A stretch of 64,000 nt of DNA from Phymatolithon calcareum (GCA_977006965.1 OZ345370.1:434001-498000), one strand, 5' to 3'; counted from the first letter of the stretch, positions 41,916 to 54,134 are shown. Program-made: numbers and translations. The notes: generated by a model from the letters alone, not told the origin.

Positions 41916-44052
41916 CCTTCTAAACATCTCACAAAACAGAATTGCGCACAACGAAAGGTAGCGAAAAGATAGTCCTCATAGGTGCCAAGTAGACAACGAA
42001 GGCTTCATTTTAACTTACATCCATACATCCATCATCGCAACTCGAAGGCATGATGGCTTGGGCTGTGGTGTCTTCTCGGCAACTTCATGCGAATTTGAAT
42101 ATTAGCCCAGACATCCTCCGTCTCCTTCGAGACGGCATGCGGCCTATTTCGTTTTACGTTTGAACATTCCAACTCCAAGCACCGCTTCGGGCGTCAGAGA
42201 TGCAAATTGCTCTTCTACCTTCAGAAACGGAGTTTGTCTTGGAGGGTGGATTAGAAGTGCTCTGCGAAATTGAGGTGGAGGCAGCTCCATATGTTAGGCG
42301 TCTTTGTCATCTTTGGCAGAACTGTACGAGCAGTAGGGAACAAAGTCCACCCGAGTTGAGATATACTATACATTGATTTTTTTAAAAACAACGCTTCATC
42401 GTTTCAACAGTCGGTAAATTGGATTACAGCTCCACAGCGCAACATGACAGGTTTCAGGGATAGCGGGCAATCAGAGTCCATTGCAGATCTCTCAGACAAG
42501 TTCGGTAAAACCGTACCAATCCTCATGAGCAATCTCGAGGAGTACCTCGGAAGATATCAGCTGACCAAAGGAGATTCATATGACGGAAAAAGCTCTCGGC
42601 CAGTTACTTTTCTTCGTCATAGTCTTTTGCAACTACATGAATAGCCCGACTCTGAGCCTCAGGAAATCTGATCGAGGCCACAAGCTTTTCCCTCTACCCT
42701 GTTTCCGGGGGAGAGTTTTTGCAGCTAGGGCTACGACGCTAACCCAGGATACACGGATTTGAGTAGATTATCGAAGCTACGAAGATCGTAGTGGCTGAAA
42801 CGCATCTCCCTTGCAGTCTCATGAGTGTTTCTGAGGGCGTTTAATAAATTCCAACTTCAAAAAAGTCCCTTTCGGAAACGGAAGCTTTATCAGCCGCAAC
42901 TCGCCAGTACCTGCACCCACCGCTTTGAGTGGGTGCAGTACAGTATTCCTCACCGCGGGCTAGAGTCAGGATGTCGAGTCGTCATAACCACCTGAAGTGG
43001 TCGAGACATGCTGTACAGTATACCATACTGTCCGAGAGGAGGCCTGCACATCGCACACTCTTTCTACTGCCCAGCAATGCGCCCTTGTGAGGTGGATTTG
43101 AATTGAATTTCTGAAAAAGCCAGAATTGACAGCACACCAACAAAGTGCGCCATAATTGAATCAATTTTTTACTCATCACTTTACGGTAATAGCTGCCACA
43201 CCATTGATATACGTATTCGTTAGTTTAAAAACAAGCAATGAAACGACGAATGAGCACGTGATATTCATGATTTGAATTGCTGTTTTATGCTTAAATTCCA
43301 TGGAATTCAACATAGGCACATGCCTATGCGTGGGTCCTCGAGCTCCACACGTCCGAACAGGATATCGTGCTTGTGATAGAATAATATTCTCTTGATTCGC
43401 GACTAGGAGCATATTATGCTCCTAGTCGCGAATCAAGTCCATTGGATTCTTTTACTTGCATAGTCGACACTTGGAACCTAGAGTCCGCGCTCTCAGTTCC
43501 GTGCGTAGACTTGCTGCTGGGCATTACACATCCGAGAGCATCGCGTCCATTGGAAGGCGGTGCATCAATATCTTTCAGACCTTGCTTCCCAAAGCACTCA
43601 CTGGCACAGTTCCTGTTCCAACACACTTCGCACCCAACTCGAAATGCATGTCCAATGCGCTATAGTAGACGTGAGAAGGTAACGCTCGAGATGAACACAA
43701 GTGGGTCGGTGGGTGACAATTGCTGGCGAAGTGGGACATGAGTGCTCCTCCAATCTTGCCAGTAGTTAAAACGAAGTGAAATTGTCCACACCCGTTTAAA
43801 TCTTCAAAGTGCACTTTGGAACGGTGTACATTGGCAAGGGATTGAGGATATCCTTTTATATATTATTCACTTCGTAGGCAGTGCATTTGGTCAGATTGCG
43901 TGTAGCGGGCTTAGCACGCCTCTGTTTACGCATGATACAACTCGAGGACCATCTATTTCAAGTCTCTCAGCGACTTCCATGTTTCTTCGTACTCTAATGA
44001 CTCCCAACATCTGGAATCAACTCGTTAACTCAACATGCCTCACATCCAACGC
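41916..44052. other. Gene-poor stretch with RepD fragment and hairpins
   Basis: Holds a RepD piece at 42444-42644 (ADLSDKFGKTVPILMSNLEE), a hairpin at 42914-42938 built on CTGCACCCAC, and a perfect 22-bp hairpin with 3-nt loop at 43391-43437. No intact gene. Confidence 0.45.
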
Positions 44053-44787
44053 TTACATGAGCGGCAGGGGCGTGACAGTCGCCGCGGCAACCGAAGGCTC
44101 AAGATAGAACGAGAAGCAATCAACAAAAGTATTTGTCGACGTCATCGCAGTGTCCGCGTAAATCCCACGACGTCCAACAGGCACATAACTCTTGATAGGA
44201 ACGATGACACACTTGCCCTCAAGTCCTGCAATCTGTGCGGGTGACATATACCGCCGTCCGATACCAGTCTTGCTAGTGTAAATGCTGTTGTATGCACGGA
44301 ACGAGAAAACGCCGAACGCCTCACGCTGGTACGAAACGCCAGGTGCCGGGGTATACAGCGTAATTGGAATGACCTGGTTAGCGGCCTGATGCACGTATGC
44401 TTCACCGATCTCGAGAATTGTTCCGACATACGGCTCCGTCTTCGTGCAAATGGGCGAGGTGAACGGCGTGTCCACGAGCTTGGAGAAGGAATAGCTTGCT
44501 GGACCGTTGCAGGGACGCAGGCGACAGCCCTGGAAACATTCCGTGTGATCGGTCGGGGCGAATTCAGGCGACAATGATGGTTCGACAAATGGCTCGACGG
44601 ATGATTCGACGGATGATTCGACGGATGGTTCGACGGATGGTTCGACGGATGGCTCGACGGATGGCTCGACGGGCGGCGAGACGAGCGGTGGGAGAGATTC
44701 AATTGGCATCATTGGTGTCAGAAAATGCGCAACGGTGAGCGAGGCGAGAAGCACGAGACCGGAGAGTGTCACGAGAGGCGGAGACAT
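44053..44787 (-). CDS. Secreted protein with VEPS repeats
   Basis: An ATG at 44785-44787 gives 244 aa. Residues 1-20 (MSPPLVTLSGLVLLASLTVA) are a clear signal peptide. Residues 39-71 consist of about eight VEPS/VESS tetrapeptides, coded by a 12-bp tandem DNA repeat, forming a Pro/Ser stalk of a type often O-glycosylated. A compact domain follows, beginning with cysteines C84, C88, C93 and C114 and containing YSFSKLVDTPFTSPICTK and GTILEIGEAYVHQA, then YVPVGRRGIY near the end. One further Cys pair lies towards the C-terminus. No membrane helix or GPI-type tail is evident. Likely an extracellular or cell-wall protein; the domain was not recognised. The tandem repeat is likely variable in length. 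Confidence 0.8.
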   Translation of the reverse strand: MSPPLVTLSGLVLLASLTVAHFLTPMMPIESLPPLVSPPVEPSVEPSVEPSVEPSVESSVESSVEPFVEPSLSPEFAPTDHTECFQGCRLRPCNGPASYSFSKLVDTPFTSPICTKTEPYVGTILEIGEAYVHQAANQVIPITLYTPAPGVSYQREAFGVFSFRAYNSIYTSKTGIGRRYMSPAQIAGLEGKCVIVPIKSYVPVGRRGIYADTAMTSTNTFVDCFSFYLEPSVAAATVTPLPLM

Positions 44788-46394
44788 TGTGGTGGAGGAA
44801 GACGGGCAACGGGGTCCGGTGTTCGCGAGGAGTGAGTGCAGCGTGATAGACGGAAGGGGGAGAGGAATGGACGGAAGATGGTTTTATGGCGATGAAGTCG
44901 TCGGGAGCAAACGATGAACGGCTCGAGTTGAAGAGTTTGTCTCTTTCAAAGGTTTGCGCCTGAAAGCATGCCGAGCGGCCGTCAGCGGCCGTGCAAGCGC
45001 AGCCGCCTTGGTGCTGTACAATGTGTATGCGGACGGCCCGCAAAACTGCTACACAGTACAGCGGCGCCAACAGCTGTAGACGGCGAGTGCAGTAAGGCGG
45101 AAGCACGAAGGTGAGAAGTAACAAACGGAACACAGGTTTTGAGAGCGCCAACAATAAACGGGGTATCAAATCCGTGGCACATGGTGAACCAATGCCGTGT
45201 ACAGTATTTCGAGCGCGGCGGTTGGTTAAGCTTACAATTTGCATCAATGATGCAATGGACTTGAGGAGGAACTGAGACCTGGAAAGCCAGAAAAAGATAT
45301 TTTGCTCACAATCGACAAATTTTGTCGAACAAGGGTTGCGGGGAACAGTAAGAAATCACAAGTGCTATTATCCGTCTTCACGCTTCGACGGAAAAGCTAG
45401 GTTCTGCCTACTTCAGTAGACAGAGGGACACGTCTATTGCTAAGAGATGAACGGCAATGAAACGCAGACCTTCGGCTTACATGGAATGCAAAGAGCAGGC
45501 GGTCCTCCGTGAGCCCCGTCACCGATGGATGGCATTGCACACAAACAGACGGTTGGTTGCCCCTTAGGCGGCTGCGTGTGTCCATGAACGTCATGTTGTG
45601 CAAACGCAGCCCTTGGACGGTGGTAGAAAGCATCGTGTTTTGATATGCATTTCATGTTCCTTTTGCATCTTTTCCCCTAACCGTGCTTGACTGGTGCTTG
45701 CACTCAGTGTGTCGGTAAAAAATGATCCTGGCCTTGGTCTGACGCGTAGACTCTATGTGCCAAACGCATCAATTTTTATACCTTTCAAAATGTACTACAG
45801 GAATACCTATAGGGCCTTCTGGTGCGGGGAAAGAGGCAACTAACTAACGCTTTGGATATCTCGCTCATATTATGACGAGAGTGAGACTGATCGCCCTTGA
45901 CAACTCGGAATATGGATCTCGCCCGTGGACGAAGTTCAGGATCTGAACCGAAGCAGCTGCTTCGGTTCAGCAGCTAGAAACCCTCCGGTATGGTAGGTTG
46001 CCAACTTGCCCTATCAAGGGGGCACCGGGCACGTCAATAAAATGAATAATTACGCTTCGGTTCAGATGCATCTTTCTTTTAGTGTACAGAACAGTATTAT
46101 CGATACATCAGTATCATAGAGAAATTTACAGGTCTAAAGAATATCTTTGCATTCTTCGCTTTACAGCAGCTCATCAAAGCGTATGTGAGGGAAGCAGGTA
46201 CGAATGACGCGCAATGTGTACGCTGCAAGATCACGTCAGACTATACAGTATACAGTACTTATATTTCACGTGCAGAGTACAGTTGACTTCTGTTCAACAC
46301 GGGAGAAGAGAATTATAAGTATAGCAAATTTGTGGAAGCCCCGACAGTGAATTACCCATAGGTCCATGAGGCAATACATTGTCGGGCCGCTCTT
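44788..46394. other. Intergenic DNA with a 28-bp perfect palindrome
   Basis: Frames overlapping 44699-45247 are shadows or unsupported. A 28-bp perfect palindrome lies at 45943-45970 (arms CTGAACCGAAGCAG). It is followed at 45974-46058 by a dispersed repeat shared with 16918-17000. Several GTACAGT motifs occur at 45199-46275. Confidence 0.45.
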
Positions 46395-46525
46395 GTTTGG
46401 AGAGCAGTACGAATCAAGAACGTTTCGAGTAGCCAGAGGACTTTAGCTTAGAGAATATCGCAAGAGCTGCCCCGTTACTCCAATGTGAAGCTTTGGGAGC
46501 TCTCAAAATAAAATCATCAAACATT
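46395..46525 (+). repeat. RepA tail, copy 8
   Basis: Contains AGAATATCGCAAGAGCTGCC and GAAGCTTTGGGAGCTCTCAA followed by AATAAAATCATC. Only the 3' end is present. Confidence 0.55.
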
Positions 46526-47626
46526 CCATGCATATGGTATGCTACTATTGGTGAAGACAAAAGCGGCGTGCGAAGCTGCGAACCAGTCAGCGAGGGTATG
46601 ACCGGATTCGTTATGCATGGGCGGCAAGAGCCAACGGATGCATCCACGCAAAATGGGCGGAAGTGTCGGTCAAGGAAAAGCCATTACCCATGTACGTCCG
46701 TTCGACTATCCCGTTATCGAGGCGGATGAGAGCGAACGACAGCACGAGGGCAACACTCGGGGCTAAAATTATTGCGAACGGAAAGATTCTATGAGCCGAC
46801 GCCGCGTACTACTGACAGTCTGGGCGTGCACCAGCGCACTTGGAAGACTATAAGAGGCGTGCGGCGACGACAATGCCATGAAATCGGGCAGGGCTTTCCT
46901 TTCTCACCCACCCTCCCTCCCTGGAATAGCGCGCAGCAGTACGCCGCGAATCACAGGGCTCTCCTTTCTGGAGACCAGCATCTGGGAGGAGCAGGACCCG
47001 GAGGCATCAAGCATACATACATACGCTCGTGAAAGATAAGCGAAGATTTAGGAACGCACCCCAGCCAACTTCGGAATAGGTAATTATAGAACATTCGACG
47101 AGGAAGCCTTGACGGAGGCCAAGGCACAGCTGATTAGCATGGTGCCTGCAGGCTACTTTCTGATGTTTAATAGATGTGCTGAACATCAGTAGGTCCTGCT
47201 CAGTAAAGATATTGTTTTCATTGTCGGGCCTTCGCAGGTAATAATGCAAGCAAAAGTAAAACGCAGCACATGCATCAGGGGAACACATGTACGGTAGCAA
47301 AAACACAAATTGGCGGGATGTAATCTCAAGAAGGGATTGGAGAGTTGAATGGCAGGGTTTTGTTCCATGTATGCATCCTTCCTCTTTTCGGCTTGTCCAG
47401 GTTGCGTTTATCGCACTCACCACCGTCGTCAATGCTGCTCTCAACGATACTGCCGTATCTCCAAGGCAGCATTGCCAATCGCGATTTGCGCTGGCGCCTA
47501 ACTCGCAACGAGCTATAGCAAAGGTGTTTTTTTAGTGTGTAAGGACCCATTGGGTCCTCATTCTCAATGTTACTCAAGTCTACCCAATCAGCTGTCCAAA
47601 CTCACAGTAGATTTTACGACAAGAAT
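46526..47626. other. Intergenic DNA without recognisable genes
   Basis: Frames on the minus strand at 47007-47577 lack motifs. An 8-bp-arm palindrome AGGACCCATTGGGTCCT lies near 47544-47560. Nothing else. Confidence 0.35.
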
Positions 47627-49018
47627 CTCCTACCACCACCTCGACACACCAAGCAGGGGAAAACTCAATAGTGGAGACACTGACCATCTCCACGGGCACG
47701 CGTTTTTAATTAAATGAAACCACGCAGACGGTTCTACTGTGCTGTATGCCCTCCAGTGTGCTTTCTCGATACACTGAACGAGGTCGCAGCAACCACGTTC
47801 GTTAAAAAAGTCTATTTTTAAAAGCCCCAAGCAAGGCTTTTTCAGTTCCTGATTACCTTTGAACAGCTTTTGTCTTGTGTTTGGTCTTCGTGTAGGGCCT
47901 CCAAACCGTACGAGAATGTTGGGACTTTGACTCAAGTTCTCGTGCATTGTCTGCTGCGATTTAATACAGGCCTTCTTCTTTCTTCATGTACTCTACGAGA
48001 GGCCATCCTGAATAGTAAGAGCCCATCGAGCGCTTTTTCTGTTTCCTGTCTATTTCCTCCTTTTAGTAAGTATCCTGTCAGCATGCGTTCAAGAGTCGCC
48101 AATTGATCTCTAGCTCTGCTGCCGAATTTTTCTGCCGTGGTTGTAGACACCTGTGGGAATCTGTCGCAAGAATCGAAAGTTCCTTGGCTCGGTTCCATGA
48201 ACACGTGGGTAATAAGGTTGTCAGGTTGGACGGCAAATTACTTTAGACTGTAGAGGTTATGGTCTAATGGTCCCAAGGTTTCGTCCCCAGGGTCCTGAGG
48301 CAAAGCTCTGCGGAGAAGAAACCTAGCTTACACAAAATGCGCGGGATTATGGTATGATATCATGTTATTTTAATAATATTTTCCCAAATCTCCAGTGTGG
48401 GAGAACGTCGCACAGGTATCATGCAAGGGTCTTGTTTTAATTAAAATAGACCACGAAATCTCGCTGTGCGTGCCTGGCAATCATCGACACAACCCTGCGA
48501 TCCTCTCTTTCGTTGACCTCGGAATGGACAGGAGCAAACTAAAGAAGTGTCGCGAGCCTTGGCGGCACTGCCGTCGAGCGTTGGAAAATTATTGCGTCCA
48601 GTCCCGTCATCACCGACGCCGATTCGAATAGCATCCATAGAGCTCGGAGGCGTGGGCGTCACGGAAAGCACCCGTTCGCTACATTGCCAGGTTAAAAAAC
48701 AGCATCGTATGCGGAGCGCCGGCCGCTCCACCGACCAAGGCGTGTTTATTTTTCGGCCAACATTAGTTTCGCCTAATTGAACCTCATGATTGACAACGTC
48801 GGAGTACTGCTGCACGCGGCTCGCATTCTGCCGTACCACGAACGCGTCTCGGAAATTTAACATCGATAATCTGAATGCTGAGATTGGCAACGGTGGGATC
48901 AGCATTGCGGTGCAAATTTTCATGGTGTGCGGCTCGAAGACGACAAAGCCGGTTTTCGCGGAGTGTTCTGAAGGCAGTACTGTGGAGCGACACGTTGTTG
49001 ATGGCGCTGTTGTTGTTC
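47627..49018. repeat. Segmental duplication, copy 1
   Basis: About 1.4 kb that recurs at 58297-59695 in the same orientation with only scattered differences. It contains the LTR-like repeat (47640-47810), a RepD fragment (47860-48204, minus) and the left part of the decayed companion module of the membrane-protein gene (48370 onwards). Similarity begins at CTCCTACCACCACCTCG and is lost after GGCGCTGTTGTTGTT. Confidence 0.8.
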
Positions 49019-49170
49019 CACAAGAAGAGTGTGATGACGGCGTTATTGTGGAGCGGCACAGTATTAATGGAGATGTTGTCGTTCAACAAGAAGCCAAGTT
49101 TACAAGGTAATACTATCATGTTCCATCTTGTCAAGGTTGCTGTCCATAGCAGTATCTGAGGTGTCAAGGT
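48370..49170 (+). pseudogene. Decayed companion module, copy 1
   Basis: Lies downstream of the membrane-protein gene. The plus strand has discontinuous coding-like blocks conserved in all copies, for example TPIRIASIELGGVGVTES and NIDNLNAEIGNGGISIAVQI, separated by frame shifts. Equivalent blocks occur at 51934-52775, 56409-57246 and 59040-59695. No family was recognised; it is probably the wreck of a second gene that was duplicated together with the membrane-protein gene. Confidence 0.4.
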
Positions 49171-50607
49171 TCACGCAAGGTAGTGCTCCGTCTCGTCAAA
49201 CTCAATGAAGTCACTGACCGGTCCTATTTCTTCGACATTCCTGGCACAATGTCCCCCTTCTTGTCCTGGAAATCCAGTAATGGTTCGAATTCCGGATTCC
49301 GTGAGCGCAAATTGTTTGTTGAATGATTCGAATCCCACCGCATATTTGTACATCTTCCCCCAATGGTCTCTCTTCACATGTCCCGCTCTACTTCGACCAA
49401 GGAAACAAAGCTGAGTATAGTCAAGGTTTTCAGTCCATGAACCTCCTCTGCGAGCCAGCGTGAGAAGCTGAGGAACGCTAATACAAAGAGCATTAGCCAT
49501 CTGTTTTAGCGTGCTGGGTTGAATGAAGCCCCTCAGAACATTGGCTGCCGATGATCCCTTACTCGCCAGTAGTTCTCGAACAGAAAGGGCCGTCAAGAAG
49601 TACGCAGACAGGTACATGGACCTTTCGAATCGGTCCCAAACGTCTTGACGCGGAATGACCAGAATGCAGAATGGAATGACTGCACCGAGAAAAAAGAATA
49701 CAATGAGAAAGAAAGAAGACAGAGGGACAGGAACGTCATCACTTCTCGCATTCAACCACACTGCAGCCCTGAAGGGGTATACAATTGGGTCTGGTCGCCG
49801 TCTTCTGCGAAACAGGGTGACAAGATTCGATGGGTAATAAGTGTGGACTCTGTTTTGTGCGCCGACTGTGCTGTTGCGAAATGCGCCAACGATGAGCCGG
49901 GCGAACTTGTCTTCCTCAAATCCAGGGTCCGAAGGCTTAAGAGGCATGTCCGTTTCGGAAATTGGATGGAACACTGGAATGCCGTCTGTATCGTCAACTG
50001 TCACCTTGTACAGCACTTGGTCTAAGAATTGGAAACGCAAGTGTGCGAGCGCTGGATCAGCCTCAACTCGCGATCTATATTGTGCTGCCATATGGTCGGT
50101 CACCCTTTGCACTGATACTTTTAGGTCATCAATCAGTCGTTTATCGCCCGGTATTATCTCTTCCAAGAATACGGAACCGTTCTGCGACATGACGAAGATC
50201 AATTTGCCGCCAAGTGTTCCGTCCTCACCGTAGACAATTGCGTCACGTGACGAGAATCCTTTGGAAAGAATCAAGTCTTCGCCTCTTACGTCTTTGTCTG
50301 GGACCTCAGCGTTCCGCAAACGTGATATCTGAAAAGCGATCCATGCTCTTAACGATCCCATTCTCTTGACTTCAGCGACGTTTAGATCCATGGGCATGTG
50401 AGGAGCCTCTGCTTGTTGCATCGACGGCTGTCTTCTTAACGGTACCGTTCTCTTGACTGTGTCGACGTTTTGATCCGTGGGCATGTGAGGAGGTTCTCCT
50501 TGTTTCGACTTGTCCTCTTGGAAATCCGGTTCGAAGGCGTTTAATTGTGCTTTCGAGAGAACTATGCGAGCCAGTAAGGCGAGTACCCTGTAAAATGGAC
50601 TCCCCAT
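49171..50607 (-). CDS. Unknown membrane protein, paralogue 1
   Basis: The first ATG is at 50605-50607 (the open frame starts five codons earlier at GTG), giving 478 aa. Domain order: a short amphipathic N-terminus (GSPFYRVLALLARIVLSK); a Pro/Gln-rich part in which a unit of about 30 residues around PHMPMDLNV occurs twice; then [15 protein letters not shown]; a predicted alpha/beta part with [16 protein letters not shown] and [12 protein letters not shown]; a basic loop FRRRRR; a strong membrane helix (SSFFLIVFFFLGAVIPFCIL); and a conserved C-terminal half with [30 protein letters not shown] and [11 protein letters not shown]. Its tandem paralogues at 52776-54134 and 57247-58359 share about 85-90% of residues by eye. 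No known family was recognised and no signal peptide is seen. The C-terminal half is the best conserved part. Confidence 0.75.
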   Translation of the reverse strand: MGSPFYRVLALLARIVLSKAQLNAFEPDFQEDKSKQGEPPHMPTDQNVDTVKRTVPLRRQPSMQQAEAPHMPMDLNVAEVKRMGSLRAWIAFQISRLRNAEVPDKDVRGEDLILSKGFSSRDAIVYGEDGTLGGKLIFVMSQNGSVFLEEIIPGDKRLIDDLKVSVQRVTDHMAAQYRSRVEADPALAHLRFQFLDQVLYKVTVDDTDGIPVFHPISETDMPLKPSDPGFEEDKFARLIVGAFRNSTVGAQNRVHTYYPSNLVTLFRRRRRPDPIVYPFRAAVWLNARSDDVPVPLSSFFLIVFFFLGAVIPFCILVIPRQDVWDRFERSMYLSAYFLTALSVRELLASKGSSAANVLRGFIQPSTLKQMANALCISVPQLLTLARRGGSWTENLDYTQLCFLGRSRAGHVKRDHWGKMYKYAVGFESFNKQFALTESGIRTITGFPGQEGGHCARNVEEIGPVSDFIEFDETEHYLA

Positions 50608-51911
50608 TCTTGCTAACCGCACAGGTGTTCTATTTTCTTGGGTAGCACGTTGGGGTTTCGATTTTTGCCCCTGCTTGGCTCCATTAAATTCGCTTTTGGC
50701 ATTCTTCCCCTTTCGTAAAAGCTGGAAGAAGGTCCGTAACTGTGGATTTAAACATGCAAAATCTCAAATAGAAGACCAATGAAGATCATTCTAGTGCTCA
50801 GAAACTTTCACCAAAAGACGTACTGCAATGCACAACAATGACCATAATTGTTTTTCAACCTCACAGAAACGTCACCAAATTTAAGAGAGTCGAGTGTGTC
50901 AGCATAGTCCGTGTCATAACGAGGAAAAATTCAAAAGTCAACCCCCACAAAGTTGTGGGTCTCAACCATGCTCCTCCTACGCTCATATTTCCAGCCGAGA
51001 CACTTCCCCATGTCGCAGAACGGTTCCGTATTCTTGGAAGAGATAATACCGGACGATAAAAAACGATTCTTTCCAAAGGATTCTCGTGACGTGACGCAAT
51101 TGTCTACGGTGAGGACGGAACACTTGGCGGCAAATTGATCTTCGTCATGTCATGTCGCAGAATGGTTCCGTATTCTTGGACGAGATAATACCGGACGATA
51201 AAAAACGATTGAACTATGCGAGCCAGTAAGGCGAGTACCCTGTAAAATGGACTCCCCATTCTTGCTAACCGCACAGGTGTTCTATTTTCTTGGGTAGCAC
51301 GTTGCTGTTTCGATTTTTGCTCCTGCTTGGCTCCATTACGCACGAAATAACAAGGAATTGAAACCAACTGCAGGGTGAACAATTATCCAGGCTGACAATT
51401 AGTCCTTTCTTTCTCTTTTGCATGCCAGGGAGATTGCTCTGAAGGATTTTCAGAGCGCTGAAGCGCACTCAACAAAAGCTTCGGAATGAAAAACTGGACC
51501 GCGTAGCACAGGGTATCTACTTAGACGGACAGACGGTTGTAGAGAGCTCACTGCGATATGTTGCTTTTATAGCATTGTCCGAATATTTAAAAAAAGGTTT
51601 AAGGCGCACAATGTGCGCCGTCCATAAAACACCATGAATGTAGAGACGTTTTCGTACTGTACCGTAGTAATGAGAGTGTGGTACATGCCAGGTACACATG
51701 GCATATACCACATGCTCATTATTCACGACTCGTGTAATACGAGTAAATGTGTACAACTTATGATACGCATGTACAATATTTTTACATGTGTATACAATGT
51801 ACTGTATTGTACACATGTAATGCTGAATGCAGACGAGCATTGAAAACTTTTGCTGTGTTTCACATTTGAAAATGTTTCATTTCTTTCTACACATTTTCTT
51901 GAAACTGAAAA
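50608..51911. other. Upstream region with remnants of the membrane-protein gene
   Basis: Short pieces of the same gene family recur: 51000-51060 and 51146-51210 carry the segment encoding [18 protein letters not shown] (minus strand), and 51210-51300 repeats the N-terminal codons and promoter-proximal DNA. The segment 50838-50900 recurs at 54340-54400. From 51640 to 51840 the DNA is hairpin-rich and AT-rich (ACATGTGTATACAAT / ATTGTACACATGT). Confidence 0.55.
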
Positions 51912-52775
51912 CAGTCCCGTCGCGACGGGACTGCATGAAATTTTCAAATACTTTTACAGTGCTGTAGACGACGAAAGTCCGGGGCAAGCAATCATCGGCG
52001 CACCTCAAACGAAGAAACTTAACATCCCAACGATCCAGCTTGATCCTTACTTCGCTCGTTGCAGTATGGACAGGAGGAAGCTTTATAAGCGTCGCGAACC
52101 GGAGCGGCGTTGGCATTGCGCATTGGGAATAAATTGCTTACAGTCCTGTCGCCATAGACGCCGATGCGAATAGCATCCATTCAGTTCGGCGGTATGGGCG
52201 GAGCGGAAAGAACCCTCTCGTCTAACATCGAGGTGAGCATCGGCCTCATATGAGGCGCACCGGCCGCTTTGCCGACCAAGACGTGATCACTTTTGGCCAA
52301 GATGCAAATCACCAGACGTGAGCGTCGTCGTTGACCAAGTCGGCACACCGGTGTTAGTGGCTCGCATTCGTTTTTACTATGAACGCGTCACGAACGGCAG
52401 CATTGAGGATCTGCGCACAGCCATGGTCAACGGACCGGATCTGCAACTTTTTGGATTTTCTGAATGGTCGAAGAGAGTATCTGCTGTACGGAAACCACAA
52501 GCAGGTTGCAACGGAATTTTTCTTCTGAGGTTATTGTGGAGCTACACAATAAGGATGGGGATGCATAGTTGTCAAACAGACAGCCAAGTTTATGTCACAA
52601 TTCAATCATGTCCCACCTTGTCAAGGTTGTTGTCCAAAGAACGATCCGGTTCAATTAATATCATGTGCTCCGTACAATGCTGACTTCCATGGCGATGAAA
52701 TGAATCTTGATGCTCCACAAACTAAAGAGGCGCGTGCAGAAGCAATGGAGTTGATATCCATCGCACCTTGCAGGT
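51912..52775 (+). pseudogene. Decayed companion module, copy 2, with boundary palindrome
   Basis: Starts with a 22-bp perfect palindrome (CAGTCCCGTCG and its complement, 51912-51933), followed by GCATGAAATTTTCAAATAC, the same junction as copy 3 at 56389. Coding-like blocks include PMRIASIQFGGMGG and, from 52318, DQVGTPVLVARIRFYYERV, with frame breaks between them. Confidence 0.45.
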
Positions 52776-54134
52776 TCACGAGGGACCAACGCCCGCAAGG
52801 TAGTGCCTCGTCTCGTCAAACTCAATGAAGTCATTGGATGGTCCCGTTTGTTCGACATTCGTGTCACAATGACCCCCATCTTGTCCTGGAAATCCCGTAA
52901 TGGTTCGAATTCCAGATTCCGTGAGCGCAAATTGTTTGTTGAATGATTCGAATCCCACCGCATATTTGTTCATCTTGCTCCAATGGTCTCTCTTCACAAA
53001 TCCCGCTCTACTTCGACCAAGGAAACAAAGCTGAGTATAGTCAAGGTTCTCGGTCCATGAACCTCCTCGGCGAGCAAGCATGAGAAGCTGCGGAACGCTA
53101 ATAGCAAGAGCCTGAGCCATCTGCTTTAGCGTGCTAGGTTTAATGAAACCCTTCAGAACATTGGCTGCCGATGATCCCCTACTCGCCAGTAGTTCTCGAA
53201 CAGAAAGGGCCGTCAAGAAGTACGCAGACAGGTACATGGACCGTTCGAATCGATCCCAAACGTGTTGACGCGCAATGAACAGAATGCAGATTGGGAGGAC
53301 TGCACCAAGAATGAAGAATACAATTGTGAAGAAAGAATGCAGAGGAGCAGGAACGTCATCACTTCTCGCATTCAACCACACTGCAGCTCTGAAGGGGAAT
53401 ACAATTGGGTTTTCGCGCCGTCTTCTGCGGAACAGGGTGACATGATGCGATGGGTAATTTGCATAGACTCTGTTTTGTGCGCCGACTGAGCTGTCGGGGA
53501 ACGAGCCAACTGTGAGCCTAGCGAACTTGTCTTCCTCCGAAGGGTCAATAGGTATGTCCATTTCGGAAATTGGATGGAACAATGAAATGCCGTCTGTATC
53601 ATCAACTGTCACCTTGTACAGCACTTGGTGTGAGATCTGGAAACGCAAATGCGCGAGCGCTTGATCAGCAGCAACTTGCGATCTATATTGGTCTGCCTCG
53701 TCTGCGGTTAACTTTTGCACTGATACTTTTAGGTCATCAATCAGTCGTTTTTTATCGTCCGGTATTATCTCTTCCAAGAATACGGAACCGTTCTGCGACA
53801 TGACAAAGATCAATTTGCCGCCAAGTTTTCCGTCCTCACCGTAGACTATTGCGTCACGTGACGAGAATCCTTTGGAAAGAATCAAGTCTTCGCCTCTTAC
53901 GTCTTTGGCAGTGACCTCAACGTTCCGCAAACGTGATATCTGAAAAGCGATCCATGCTCTTAACGATCCCATTGTCTTGACTGTGGCGACATTTTGATCC
54001 ATGGGCATGTGAGGAGCTTCTCCTTGTCGAATCGGCGGCTGATTTTGGCTTTTCGGTTCGAAGGCGTGTAATTGTTCTTTGGAGAGAAGTATGCGAGCGA
54101 GTAAGTCAAGTACTCTGTTAAATGAACTCCCCAT
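52776..54134 (-). CDS. Unknown membrane protein, paralogue 2
   Basis: An ATG at 54132-54134 gives 452 aa. It has the same domain order as paralogue 1 but only one copy of the N-terminal PHMPMDQNV unit, which explains the shorter length. Residues 236-240 are RRRRR and the membrane helix spans about 267-288 ([20 protein letters not shown]). A second moderately hydrophobic stretch ([10 protein letters not shown]) follows at 301-310, so a hairpin in the membrane is possible. The C-terminus carries FGLGRSRAG-type Gly/Arg turns and [13 protein letters not shown] with one conserved cysteine. It appears intact. The 3' side is followed by a decayed companion module, as for the other copies. Confidence 0.75.
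   Translation of the reverse strand: MGSSFNRVLDLLARILLSKEQLHAFEPKSQNQPPIRQGEAPHMPMDQNVATVKTMGSLRAWIAFQISRLRNVEVTAKDVRGEDLILSKGFSSRDAIVYGEDGKLGGKLIFVMSQNGSVFLEEIIPDDKKRLIDDLKVSVQKLTADEADQYRSQVAADQALAHLRFQISHQVLYKVTVDDTDGISLFHPISEMDIPIDPSEEDKFARLTVGSFPDSSVGAQNRVYANYPSHHVTLFRRRRRENPIVFPFRAAVWLNARSDDVPAPLHSFFTIVFFILGAVLPICILFIARQHVWDRFERSMYLSAYFLTALSVRELLASRGSSAANVLKGFIKPSTLKQMAQALAISVPQLLMLARRGGSWTENLDYTQLCFLGRSRAGFVKRDHWSKMNKYAVGFESFNKQFALTESGIRTITGFPGQDGGHCDTNVEQTGPSNDFIEFDETRHYLAGVGPS

Noticed and set aside
44699-45247. 182-aa minus-strand frame
   Set aside because: Overlaps the signal peptide and 5' region of the secreted-protein gene in another frame and has no conserved feature.
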